A stretch of DNA of 64,000 bases from Acanthococcus lagerstroemiae (Eukaryota; Arthropoda; Insecta; Hemiptera; Eriococcidae): NCBI GenBank assembly GCA_031841125.1, contig CM063110.1:27957626-28021625 (forward strand). Direction: 5' to 3'. Made by a program: the position numbers and the translations under genes. The notes below the pieces were generated by a model, which saw only the letters and a list, made by a program, of their open reading frames with translations, did not search any database and was not told the DNA's origin. The first letter of the stretch is position 1. The number at the start of each line of letters is the position of its first letter. Positions 46,126 through 56,058 of this stretch are shown piece after piece.

Positions 46126-48510
46126 TGTGAGGGCGCGTACAAAAAGGGACCAGTTGACCAAAAGTAAATTTTTACAGGCAAAACGTTTGAAATTGTTTTT
46201 TTTTTTTTTTTTGTAATTACCGTTTTGTTACTTACTAACATTTCAACAGTGAAGGTCTTACACTCTACCACACGCTCTCCTAATCTCTTGTCCGTTCTTC
46301 TCGGGAAAAATTTCCAATTTCATCCAAAGAATAAATCTACGGGTAAATTTTCCGATAATTTTTGAAAAATTTCATAGGAAATATTCGGGAAAAAACTGAT
46401 GGTTTTTGAAGAATCTTATCAACAATCTTCAGAAAAAATGTTCTCCGAAGAATTTCATCGGAAATGTTTTTAACAAATTTCCAATGTTTTCCAAAAAATT
46501 TAACTGTTTAATCATCTCCGGAGAATTTTATCGAAAATCTGTTGGTAGAATCTCCGATGATTTTTAAGGGATTTCATCGGAAATTTTTGTGAAATAAAAA
46601 TTCCGATAATTTCCGTAGAATCCTATCGGAAATCTTCAGACAAAATTACAAAAAATGTTTTCCAAGGAATCTCAACAAATATTTTGAAAAACTTTTCTGG
46701 CAGATTTTGAAGTTCATGGGAAATATTCGGGAGAGAACTCCGATGGTTTTGAAGAATTTTATGAAAAATCGTCACAAAAAATGTTCGATGATCTCCGAAG
46801 AATTTCATTGAAAATATTCGGATCCGAGTCCCTTAAACGGTAAGAGTAGACAGACATTCATGCAGCAGGATAAGTTGCCTAGATTATTGGATTGGAGGTT
46901 CCGAGCCAGAAATACGAGACCCCTTCGGCAAGTAAGTAGGCAACTTATCCTGACGACGGATAAATGTATTTGCCTACTCTGGCATTTGAAAGGGCAAGAA
47001 GAAAGTATGTCCAGTATTCATGGAAAATTGTTTTCGAACAATTTAATTTTACATAAGAACATGCCATTACCTTTTTGTGCTTTTTGAAATGATAAATTCT
47101 GACCTGCCTCACTTTAAACTGCAATATCTGGCTGAATTTTCAAGTTAGAGGTTTGGGGTTGGTCAGAGACGGAACTTGACTTTTAGTTGGGGCGGGGGGG
47201 GGGGGGGGAAGGAAAACTTGCCGACAAATATGTTTTGAAAACTAAAAATTCGTCGACAGAATTTTTTAAGTACGAGTATACATTTGAAAATCTGTCGATT
47301 TTTCAACGAAAATATTTTTTAATAGAAAAAAAAATTATAATTTCTTAGAAAATCAAAAATTCAAATGAACAGTTTCAAAATTTGCCGACTGCCAAATTAT
47401 TGGGGGTGTTTCACTCTCCTCGCCCTCCACAATTTCGTTCTTACAAATTTATCCACCAAGCACTCACATTTGCGCACATGAGCATACTGTAGTCTGGGAG
47501 GGTAAGGTGGAAGGATGTTAAGAATACTGGAGAGGAACACACAACTTCTACGCATTAAGGTGGTCGTTATTTTACTCTTGGTGATCTGGTTTTCTGAATC
47601 TCCTCTGATTCGTTTCCTAAATTGGTTTCAAGAAAATAAAATAAATAAGAAAAATAAAACTTATAAAATTTCAGGTAGATCGGATCAAGGGAATCCGTGA
47701 CACAAGCTCCCTTTCGTTCTTATGGGAAAACACATGGAGTTTTGACTTTTGTTCCAGACTAAATCCCCCCCCCCCTATATCCACCAGGATCAAAGCCCAT
47801 AAATGAAACAATAGAACATTTGCTCTCGGATTCAGCTTGTGACATTGGAGAATGAGTATTTTGCTTTCAACTTTTATATTATTGTATTTTAATAAAATGT
47901 TCAATATTCTCATATTTCGGGCACTCGGCGCAAAATTTTGTCTCCTTTTTCTGGGGAGGGGGTTGAAGTTGCAACACCTAAAATAACTTTCTAAAACTTC
48001 AAAAATCCTACCCCCCCCCCCCCAGAAAGAAAAGAAAAAGAAAATTGATTTTTTCTTGGTGATACTTCCTTTGAAGAAAAGAAAAAAGGTCTTACTGTAT
48101 GAAGATTAATTTAAAAAATCAAATTTAGTGAGGCTAATTTCAAGACCGTGGGGGGGGGGGAGGTTAGCTCGCTTAGCCCCTGCTATTTCCGCTCCTGTTC
48201 TAGGTCGGACAGCGAATCTAGTGAAAACAGAAGAGTCATTGGGATTCGACATTCAACGTTTGCTCCCGACTTTCAGATTTTCGAAATGTCTTTCACATTT
48301 CAGCTTTGTTTCAACCTTTCAAATAAGGTTCAATATTCAGCTTGAAACCTCCAGTTTATTATTTGGGGGGTGTTTCAACCCCCACACCCCTATAGTTTCG
48401 CTCCTGGGGTTGGTTTTATTCGATTTCTAAGAGGTTTTTGTATAAATTTAGCCAAAAAAGTAAAAATCGAAAAATTGGTTAACTGGTCCCTTCTTGTATG
48501 CGCCCTCATA
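46126..48510. mobile_element. Large non-autonomous TIR element (2.4 kb), about 35-bp inverted ends
   Basis: TGTGAGGGCGCGTACAAAAA continuing GGGACCAGTTGACCA at the left pairs with TATGAGGGCGCATACAAGAA continuing GGGACCAGTTAACCA on the complement of the right, about 30 of 35 identical. No sure target duplication; the left end sits in a TA run. The interior holds a degenerate TTTCATCGGAAAT array (46318-46835), G-tracts, and a block (47140-48420) repeated at 59950-61200. No transposase was recognised. Confidence 0.7.
46318..46835. repeat. Degenerate tandem repeat (GAATTTCATCGGAAAT)
   Basis: About ten worn units of roughly 40-55 bp, each with (G)AA(T/A)TTTCAT(C/A)GGAAAT and TTCCGA(T/A)(A/G)ATTT words. 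It lies inside the 2.4 kb TIR element. Confidence 0.7.
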
Positions 48511-48956
48511 CATTCTATGTTTCTCTCCTCAATTTTGATAGTTTCTCACTAGGTAGTCTCCGCCCGAACATCCAAATGGGAGACTTTTTACGTACGGAAT
48601 AATTATTTACTTTGTGTGTTGCCATTATAGTTGTGGTAGTGGAAACGCATCTCCAGGGAAGAATACTGATGTAGTTTCCCGTGGCTTTCATCAAGGTTTA
48701 TCTGTCGGAGTTTTCCTTCTTGTGTGCCTTTAGTTATCTTTAAGCCTCTTCACCACACCAAGGTAACACACACACGCACACAGGAGGCTCGTTTTCGGTA
48801 GAGAAAGTTTTCTTTAGTGCAGATCATTCCATTAATTGAGTTAGATGACAATGTGAAGTATCATCTGCCTGTGGGAGAAAAATTATAAAATATGATTATA
48901 TAATTACAATTCTTGAGTAGAAGAGGGGGTTGGTTCGTATTTGTTGCAATTTTGCT

Positions 48957-49018
<62 letters not shown>

Positions 49019-49884
49019 TTTTTTGTTTTTCAGTAAGACTGGAATAGCAGTGAAATCCAGGAAATAATCACAATTGAATTGATAAGAACCAAAAGGGGGA
49101 AAGTCCTTTTTGTTACCTTTTTCAGGAGACACAAAAAACTGATTAATTCGAAAATCCAAAAATTGTGGTAAACGCGTTTTAGGGCATTGAAAGAAGACCA
49201 CAAGACACGACTTTTACGGCAATTACGAAAAAAAATTTTCCGGTGCACCGGAGATATGCCTCCTAAAAGAAAGTGGACTTAGCCTCTTTTGGGTCGCGAT
49301 CTGAATTTTTTTTTCTCATTTCGCCAGAAATTGGATGGAACTTGTTCCTGCACTTAAGTGCATCACTTTAGCGATGGTCCCGCTTGAATTGACCAAAGTC
49401 CCTGAGAATTATAACATTTTTAGTAAATCGCTTTTAAAGATAGCGAATTTTTAAAACCACGCATTTCACAATTCGGTATGTTTACTAGCTCATATCAGTA
49501 AAGAATGCAGGCACAGATGAACGTTAGCGGAATTGCATTGGACTTGCCCCCTTTCAGTTCCCAACGCAATAGTGCGACACGTTGCCAAAAAGCACATTCC
49601 CGGCGGTTTTGCGAAATTTCGACCACACCAATCGATCCGCGATACTTCAATATCCCGATTTCCATCAAGAAGTCAAAAATGATAATTTTGGACTTTCCCC
49701 CTTTTGGTTTTCACTGATTCAATTGTTAATTTCATTTCTCATCTAGGAATGTTAGTTTTTCTAATTTTGAGTCATATAGGTAATGTGTTTATCCATGATA
49801 TCAATGATTTCAGGTTCCAAAATTGGATAAGCCAGATGTGCTCCACCGAAATAGTACCTACAGTGTTTATCATTGAGAAGCAGT
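48511..49884. other. Intergenic, no gene; includes an (ATT)n microsatellite
   Basis: 48958-49018 is a pure ATT repeat of about 20 units, which produces an artefactual poly-Asn frame on the minus strand. The rest is unremarkable. Confidence 0.6.
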
Positions 49885-50312
49885 GGTCGTCTTTTGAAAA
49901 GTTGCGTTTGTCGTCGGTCATTGAAAAGCAGTGTTCGTTGTCAAAAAATGTAGTGTTCATCGTCGAAAAGTGTCGTGTTCGTCGTCAAAAAGTTTAGTGT
50001 TCGTCGTTAAAAAGTGTCGTGTCGCGTTCGTCGTTTAAAAGTGTAGTGCTTGTCATCAAAAAGTGCCGTGTTTGTTGTCAAAAGTGTCGTGTTTGTCGTC
50101 AAAAAGTGTCGTGTCGTGTTCGTCCTTTGTCGTTGAAATGTGCAGTGCTCGTCATCAAAAAGTGCCTTGTTTGTTGTCAAAAAGTGTCGTGTTCGTCGTT
50201 GAAAAGTGTCGTGTTTGTTGTTAAAAAGTAGTGTTCGCTCACAAAAAGCAGTGCTCGTCCGGAAAAAGTAGTATTCATCCGTAAAAAGTTGTGTTCTGTG
50301 TTCATTGTGAGA
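49885..50312. repeat. GTC/GTT-rich minisatellite (AAAAAGTGTCGTGTTCGTCG)
   Basis: About 18-20 degenerate units of roughly 20-24 bp, e.g. AAAAAGTGTCGTGTTCGTCG with variants TAGTGTTCGTCGT and GCAGTGCTCGTC. Frames through it encode repeated CRVCRQKV-like peptides on +, which I regard as a by-product. Confidence 0.85.
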
Positions 50313-50417
50313 AAGCAGTTTTTGTCCAGTGAGGTCAGCAGCTTATTCCTCAGATGTCCGCTGTTTCCTTTCATATTCTTCGGGTATCAGGTAAGCATGT
50401 AAATTTGTTGGTAAAAC

Positions 50418-50784
50418 CACCTACGTACCGAGAGGGAGGCATGGGGCAATCTACCCCCCCCCCTCCCTCACTCAGCAGTTGGGAAAATTTACCATTTAAG
50501 CCAGGCTAGTTGGAAAAATCCAACAAGTTTAAAAGGTTTTTTTTTCTTTGCTTTGATTCTTGAGAATTGAGTGGAGAAGTTGGGGAAACCAAACAAGTCA
50601 AAAAGTTTTTCTACTTTTGCTTTGATACGAATTTTGAGTTTAGTCAGTTGGAAAAATCCAACCGGTCAGGTGTTTTTTTTTTTCTTTCTTTTTTGCTTTG
50701 ATACTTGGAAATCTTGAGTTGAGTCGGTTGGGATTTTCACAAATCCCCCCCCCCCCCCGGAGAAAACTTTTCGGTATGACCCTG
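50418..50784 (+). mobile_element. MITE with internal tandem repeats, copy B (367 bp)
   Basis: Flanks GGTAAAAC (50410-50417) and GGTAGAAC (50785-50792) match at 7 of 8. Left end CACCTACGTACCGAG, right end reverse complement CAGGGTCATACCG. The same GTTGG(G/A)AAAATCCAACAAGT units plus T-tract as in 29136-29426 occur three to four times. Confidence 0.8.
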
Positions 50785-50792
50785 GGTAGAAC

Positions 50793-52347
50793 TCACTGTG
50801 TTTCGCATTACTGAGTATAATATCGAGTAGAGAGTAGAATATTGTGGGAATGTTATTCAGTAGAGGAAGCAAAAACATATTGTTCCTCTAGTGAAATTTT
50901 ATACAATAAAAGACTATTTTTGCCTTACTTTCAATTTTTTTTAATTTTTTTTTTTGAAAATTTATATACTTAGGTCCGTTTGCTGGGATGAAGTTCAGAG
51001 CAGTAGTCCCCTAACGTATCCCTTTTCATAAATCCTAGTAGAGATTTTTTGTTACAAAATCCACGAAGTCATATATGGGATAGTGTAAAAAATTGTGGCT
51101 TTTCATTTGGCTCGTTGATCGCAAACTTTTTCTAGTTTGGAAACTTGTGTTTCCGAATATTATTTGTATTTATTTGTCTATTTCTTTCCTTTTTGCTCAT
51201 TATTTGCTAACTTCTTATACTCGTTATAGTTGCACCAACTCACGACTGCATCAGATTAAGTAGGGACCCATTTATCGGCCCACAATGGTAATGTTGAATT
51301 CACGAAAGAAATATGCTGTTTGCACGAAATATATAAATGACAAGCGCAGTAATAAGTACGAAACAGAAAAAGAAAAAGTTTGAAGAAAAAATTAAACTTC
51401 AGAACGCAGTATAATTCACTCACCTGATAAAATAAAATACGCCCGGAATTTTAATACCTTCTACACACAATGAAAAAAAGAGACACGATATTACTGCGCC
51501 CGAAATAAAAAGTTCAAATTCTCGGCCTCCATCATACTTGCCACAAATTTACAATTGCGCACAAATTAATGTCAAAATCAAATTTTGGTGCAATAAAAAT
51601 CTATGAATCGATTCTCCCCCTCCTCAGGAGCCACAAATTTAGATTAAGAGCCAAACCGATATCAAAAACGAATTCGTTGAGTTCGAAACCCCTCGATGAT
51701 CTCGATGGGGTCATTCGCATAAATAATAGGTCTAAAAATTCCTAATGTACTGTAATAAAGGGTAATTATTACACGCCCACTCTTTTTTGTTCTTTCAACC
51801 GAAGCCCTGAAATCCGCCCTTTCGAGCATTACCTCAGAGCTCCCCTCTATGGCGTTTCTAGAGTACTTAAGAAAAAATTCTTAATGATCGTTTTTATAGA
51901 AAATTGGATCCCTCTTAAACTCATGGATCTCCTATCTCCACGAGTCTGTACGTTATCCGCGATGACGTATAATTTTTGTGTTTAAACAACATAATACACC
52001 GTATGCAAGTCATTTCGTAATATCGATTTTAAAACTCGTAATTAAATTTTTTTTTTTCGTGGCTTCACATTTCGTTCAATCACACTTTTTATTTCGTGCT
52101 ATTTAATACTTCCCTATTAAGTATAGGTATGCATGGATTGCCAGAATAGGGGCGGGGAATGGAGGTAGGCAGCCAAGAAAAAATGAAAAAAATTCAAAAC
52201 AAAGGGCTGCCTTAATGCGTCCATGTATTACTTTTATGTATCTGCTCTCATAATATTATATTTTTGTCTAGCCAGAATGGCAATGCAAAAGTAGGTTGGA
52301 AAATTTCTACTTCATCTAACTAAAAATATATATTTTGTTATTTCAGG
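50793..52347. other. AT-rich intergenic, nothing recognised
   Basis: No gene or repeat boundary identified. Confidence 0.4.
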
Positions 52348-52371
52348 TAGACAATGATATCCGAAGCTTGG
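52348..52371 (+). other. Possible 24-base micro-exon (VDNDIRSL)
   Basis: A strong acceptor (TTATTTCAG) and a good donor (GTGAGT) flank a 24-base open stretch reading VDNDIRSL in one frame. It might belong to a + strand gene between CSN5 and AMPK beta, but its phase does not join directly to the 40797 candidate without a stop, so at least one exon would be missing. Chance occurrence is quite possible. Confidence 0.15.
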
Positions 52372-52628
52372 TGAGTCCTTTCTAATTTGTATTTATGGTG
52401 GGGTAGCGATGGTGGCCTTTAGAAATTCAATGGGTGTAATTAAGTTATACTTTCATATTGCTAGCTCAAATTTTAAATTGTTATAATCTAAAGATCTGAG
52501 AACATTACTCTTATATTCCCAGACTGAACTACAGTCTTTCATTGCAGTGTTATTTTATTGGAAGGATTTAAAATGAGCGTAAAACTGATGTACAATTTTA
52601 AAGTTATTCTATTTCTTTAAGCGAATCT

Positions 52629-52732
52629 TATAACTAGTTCTGATTCCAGTACCATAACGTATAAAATCTGAACATACGTTTATAACTAGTTCTGATTTCA
52701 GTACCATAACGTATAAAATCTGAACATAAGTA
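52629..52732. repeat. Tandem duplication of a 52-bp unit
   Basis: TATAACTAGTTCTGATTCCA through AAAATCTGAACATA at 52629 is repeated from 52681 with one or two substitutions. A young slippage-type duplication. Confidence 0.9.
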
Positions 52733-53893
52733 CATCTAATAGGCTCTTGTTTCTATATTAATGATGTTGTTCCAGACCCCATCCGCCACCCGTAGTTAGT
52801 TGGTGTTGGGTTGTTGTAAACTAAGAATTAAGAGTAAATAACCAAAACTATTTTTGAGAATTAAATACCTATGAAATTATTGAGTGCAAGTATGGACCGA
52901 TATGTGTTTGTGATTTATATGGTCCATACCTAGTGTTTTTTGATTGAACTATTTATCAGTGTTTTGTTGTTTGAATTACTTGTGACTTGTGAGATGTGGT
53001 TATGTGGTTTAGTTTATGTTTTTGTTTTGTGCCGTCAGTGCAGTACCTGTTTCAACCTATATTCTCATGGTGAGTTCAATAATTAATAATTTTATATTAT
53101 ATTACTTTTTTTACATGTTATTCTCAAATAACTATTATAGTGATTTTTTGTAGAACACCTGACAAACAAATTGTTCGCGTGACTAATTGCTGTAATCTGT
53201 GATTCTGAACACCATACTGTACAGACATTAAGAAGAGGATCTATAGCTTAGGATATGTAGATGTGTCATAAGTCATAGGTTTGCTCCTAGAAAATTTATT
53301 AACTGAGCTTTTACTCCTTGCAAAATATGAATCGTCATCTTTCCCACTATTCCCCTGTCCATTCGTTTTGGTTCTTTAAAATCAACCTTCGGCTCTGTTC
53401 CACTTCCAACCCAGATACGTTCCCAATGTTTACTCGTCATTTTAATTTCAACTTCAAACTGGGAATTTGAAGTCATGCTGACCTGGCTTCAGTTCCAGAG
53501 TAAATTTCATTTAGCTTCAGCTCTCACTCCAGTATAAATTTTCTGAGAAGGGCTCTGGCTCCAGCCAATAACTTATTGCAAATGAACTCCGTCTCCAACT
53601 TTGACCCAAAATAGTCGGCTCTGGTCTCCTGCTCTGAGTCCCCGCTTCAAAATTTAAACTTAAAGTATCAAAAATAAGGGTTTTATCATTTTTGGAAGTA
53701 TCGTTCAGCCCTGGCGTTTCGCGATTTAAACACGCTGACAAAATTTCATCCGTTTACATTCTACATCGAATTAATCAGACATTTCCAAAGTTACATAACG
53801 TGTTTAAATGGGAAAAAGAATTTGATTTCCGTTTTGTTCCGCGACATTAGCGTTCAGTGGACTTTTCCGGTACTATGTACTCTATATCGTGCT
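52733..53893. other. Intergenic; polypyrimidine-rich repeat-like segment upstream of AMPK beta
   Basis: 53380-53700 is a string of GGCTCTGGCTCCAGC, CTTCAGCTCTCACTCC-like words, similar in style to the CAGGGATGCGGA MITE, but I find no terminal repeats. No gene. Confidence 0.4.
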
Positions 53894-53911
53894 CGAGCGC
53901 CACCTGGTGTT
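53894..53911 (-). promoter_or_regulatory. CTCF-like insulator motif upstream of AMPK beta
   Basis: Read on the minus strand the site is ACACCAGGTGGCGCTCG, containing the AGGTGGCGC core of insect and vertebrate CTCF sites. It lies 316 bases before the AMPK beta start codon in an otherwise AT-rich stretch. The motif is seen; binding is inferred. Confidence 0.45.
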
Positions 53912-54226
53912 CAGATGCTGAAGTTGGCATCTTCACAACACTTCAGGTACACGATCTGTCTGTTCTGTGTGTTCTAAGTGGAACCTCAATGGCAGTATGC
54001 AACTACTGATTAGAGCATTGTTTTGCTTCGCAAAAACCGTAATAATCGAGTTAATGCAGTCTTGCACTTTTGCTTAATTTTTTGTGTGCCAGAGAGTTAA
54101 TCTTATGCATCATATGTTTGTGGATGTATAGTCTTTTCTTCTACCATCAACTTGCAGTATTTAGTTTGATTTTCTGACGATATAATGATTACTTGCTCCT
54201 ACCATCGAGCTTAACCGTGTGTGAAA

Positions 54227-56058
54227 ATGGGCAATACAGGAAGCAATGTTCGCGAAAGACACAAGTCGTGCGACTTGGATTTGCTTTCGCCACACAGAGA
54301 GATTCAAAGTCAACCTTTTTTATTTGATAAGAACACCGACAGCTCTGGTTATCAGGAACAGAGTGGCGAAGATGACGATTCGGGCAATAAACACCTTTCG
54401 GTAGTGAATTGTGTATGATTTATGCTTAAGATAACGTTGCTTACTACTAGCGTATAAATTTACGTGTGCATGATTATTTCAGATAATGGAGCTTATTATA
54501 GATTTAAATATGTTTATATCATCTTCAGGATGAATCCAGTTTACAGTGCGATATCGCCAACATGGGTCTAGATGTACCCGATAAGAACGGCTTGTTACCG
54601 ACTGTTTTCAAATGGGAAGGCGGTGGAAAAGACGTGTCTATAAGTGGCACTTTCTCAAATTGGAGGCCAGTTCCTATGGTAAAGAGGTAGGCATCAGTCG
54701 TAGTATTTAAATTGTAGTCCCTAGAAAGGAGATTTAATAATACTATTATTATTATTATTATTATTATTTTTTTTTTTTTTTTTTTTGCAGTCATGGTGAT
54801 TTTGTTACCATAATCGATCTTCCTGAAGGGGAGCATGAATATAAGTTCTGCGTTGACGGTGACTGGAAATACGATCCTACGATGGTAAGTTGATGATTGA
54901 TTTTGAAATTCTCGAAGATGTTGAAGAACTGTTGTAAAAGTCGACATTACCTCCACTAAATTCTTGACACGAGTCATCTATTGAAAGTTATGAACTGATT
55001 GAATTCGTGGCAGAACAAGAGTATTTGAGAACTAGATTGTACGTGCTCTAATTGGCAGCTTTTCTTCTTGTAGAAAGTTACGGACAACGGCTTCGGTACG
55101 AAGAACAATGTGATCACCGTAAAGAATACTGATTTTGAAGTGTTTCAAGCCTTGGATATGGACAGTGAGAATTCTAGTTCTGCAAACCAAGGTATCGTGG
55201 CAATCAATTGTTAATTTTTACATGAGCGCCGACCATTTTAAATACAAATACGTAGACGTTGAAAGCTTCGTTATCTAAATTAGTTTTGATGTAGTCTTCG
55301 GTTAGAGAAATACGAAAAAAAAGTTCTTCGAGTTTTCCTTGTTTCAGGGCATTGATGATACCCTAATATCGATAATTTTTTGTTCCTATGATTTTGAGGT
55401 AAAGTTTTTAATTTTTCAGATGTGTCAATTGCAACGTCGGATTACACTCAAGACATACCAGCATTGCACAAACCTTGGGAACGAATGCACGGCCCGCCCA
55501 TTCTACCTCCTCATCTACTGCAAATTATATTGAATAAGGACACGCCTCTTTCTGTTAGTGTTAATTTCTTTTAAGAATTTTACGAATGTAAGATTCTTCA
55601 TGCTCGTATTTAAAGCACCGGAAACATCGTAATTGGGATTTAGAACTCGGTCAAGATTAAGGTGTCGATCGTTCCTTGGGACTATAAAATCCTTGTGTGA
55701 ATGAGAAAATTGAACTGGGATGCTTTAAATAACCTCCTTCGTAACTTATGTTCGTGAAATCAGAATACGGCCGGAGGCTAATAACAACCTTCATTCAATA
55801 ATTAATTACTGATAGATAGCAACTCTGTGATCTAATGTCACATATTGATAGATATCAGTCAATTCGTGTACTCGATTTTAAGTTCTAATTGAAGTACGAA
55901 TTCTGTTACAGTGCGAACCGACGTTACTTCCAGAACCAAATCACGTCATGTTGAATCATCTGTATGCACTTTCGATCAAAGATGGTGTTATGGTATTAAG
56001 TGCGACTCATCGTTACCGTAAAAAATATGTTACTACTTTACTTTATAAACCTATTTAG
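54227..56058 (+). CDS. AMPKbeta (alicorn orthologue): AMP-activated protein kinase beta subunit, complete
   Basis: Coding exons are 54227-54400, 54529-54686, 54791-54884, 55074-55191, 55420-55553 and 55912-56058; they sum to 825 bases, 274 residues plus stop, close to vertebrate beta subunits (270-272). The start MGNTGSN gives the N-myristoylation glycine; a GTG two codons upstream is not used. Residues about 80-163 form the CBM48 glycogen-binding domain, with carbohydrate-contact residues at Trp103, Lys129, Trp136 and Asn153. Ser111 matches the autophosphorylated serine of the ADaM drug/metabolite site. Residues about 185-274 are the C-terminal domain that scaffolds the alpha and gamma subunits, ending in the very conserved HRYRKKYVTTLLYKPI. 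The kinase senses cellular energy; beta tethers it to membranes and glycogen. The N-terminal about 75 residues are variable and acidic, as usual. No lesions are seen. Confidence 0.98.

Noticed and set aside
48896..49201. Minus-strand protein with a long poly-Asn run
   Set aside because: The run is the translation of an ATT microsatellite; no conserved sequence surrounds it.
49885..50312. CRISPR-like array
   Set aside because: Units are degenerate with no conserved direct repeat and no unique spacers of fixed size; the context is a eukaryotic nuclear genome. It is a minisatellite.
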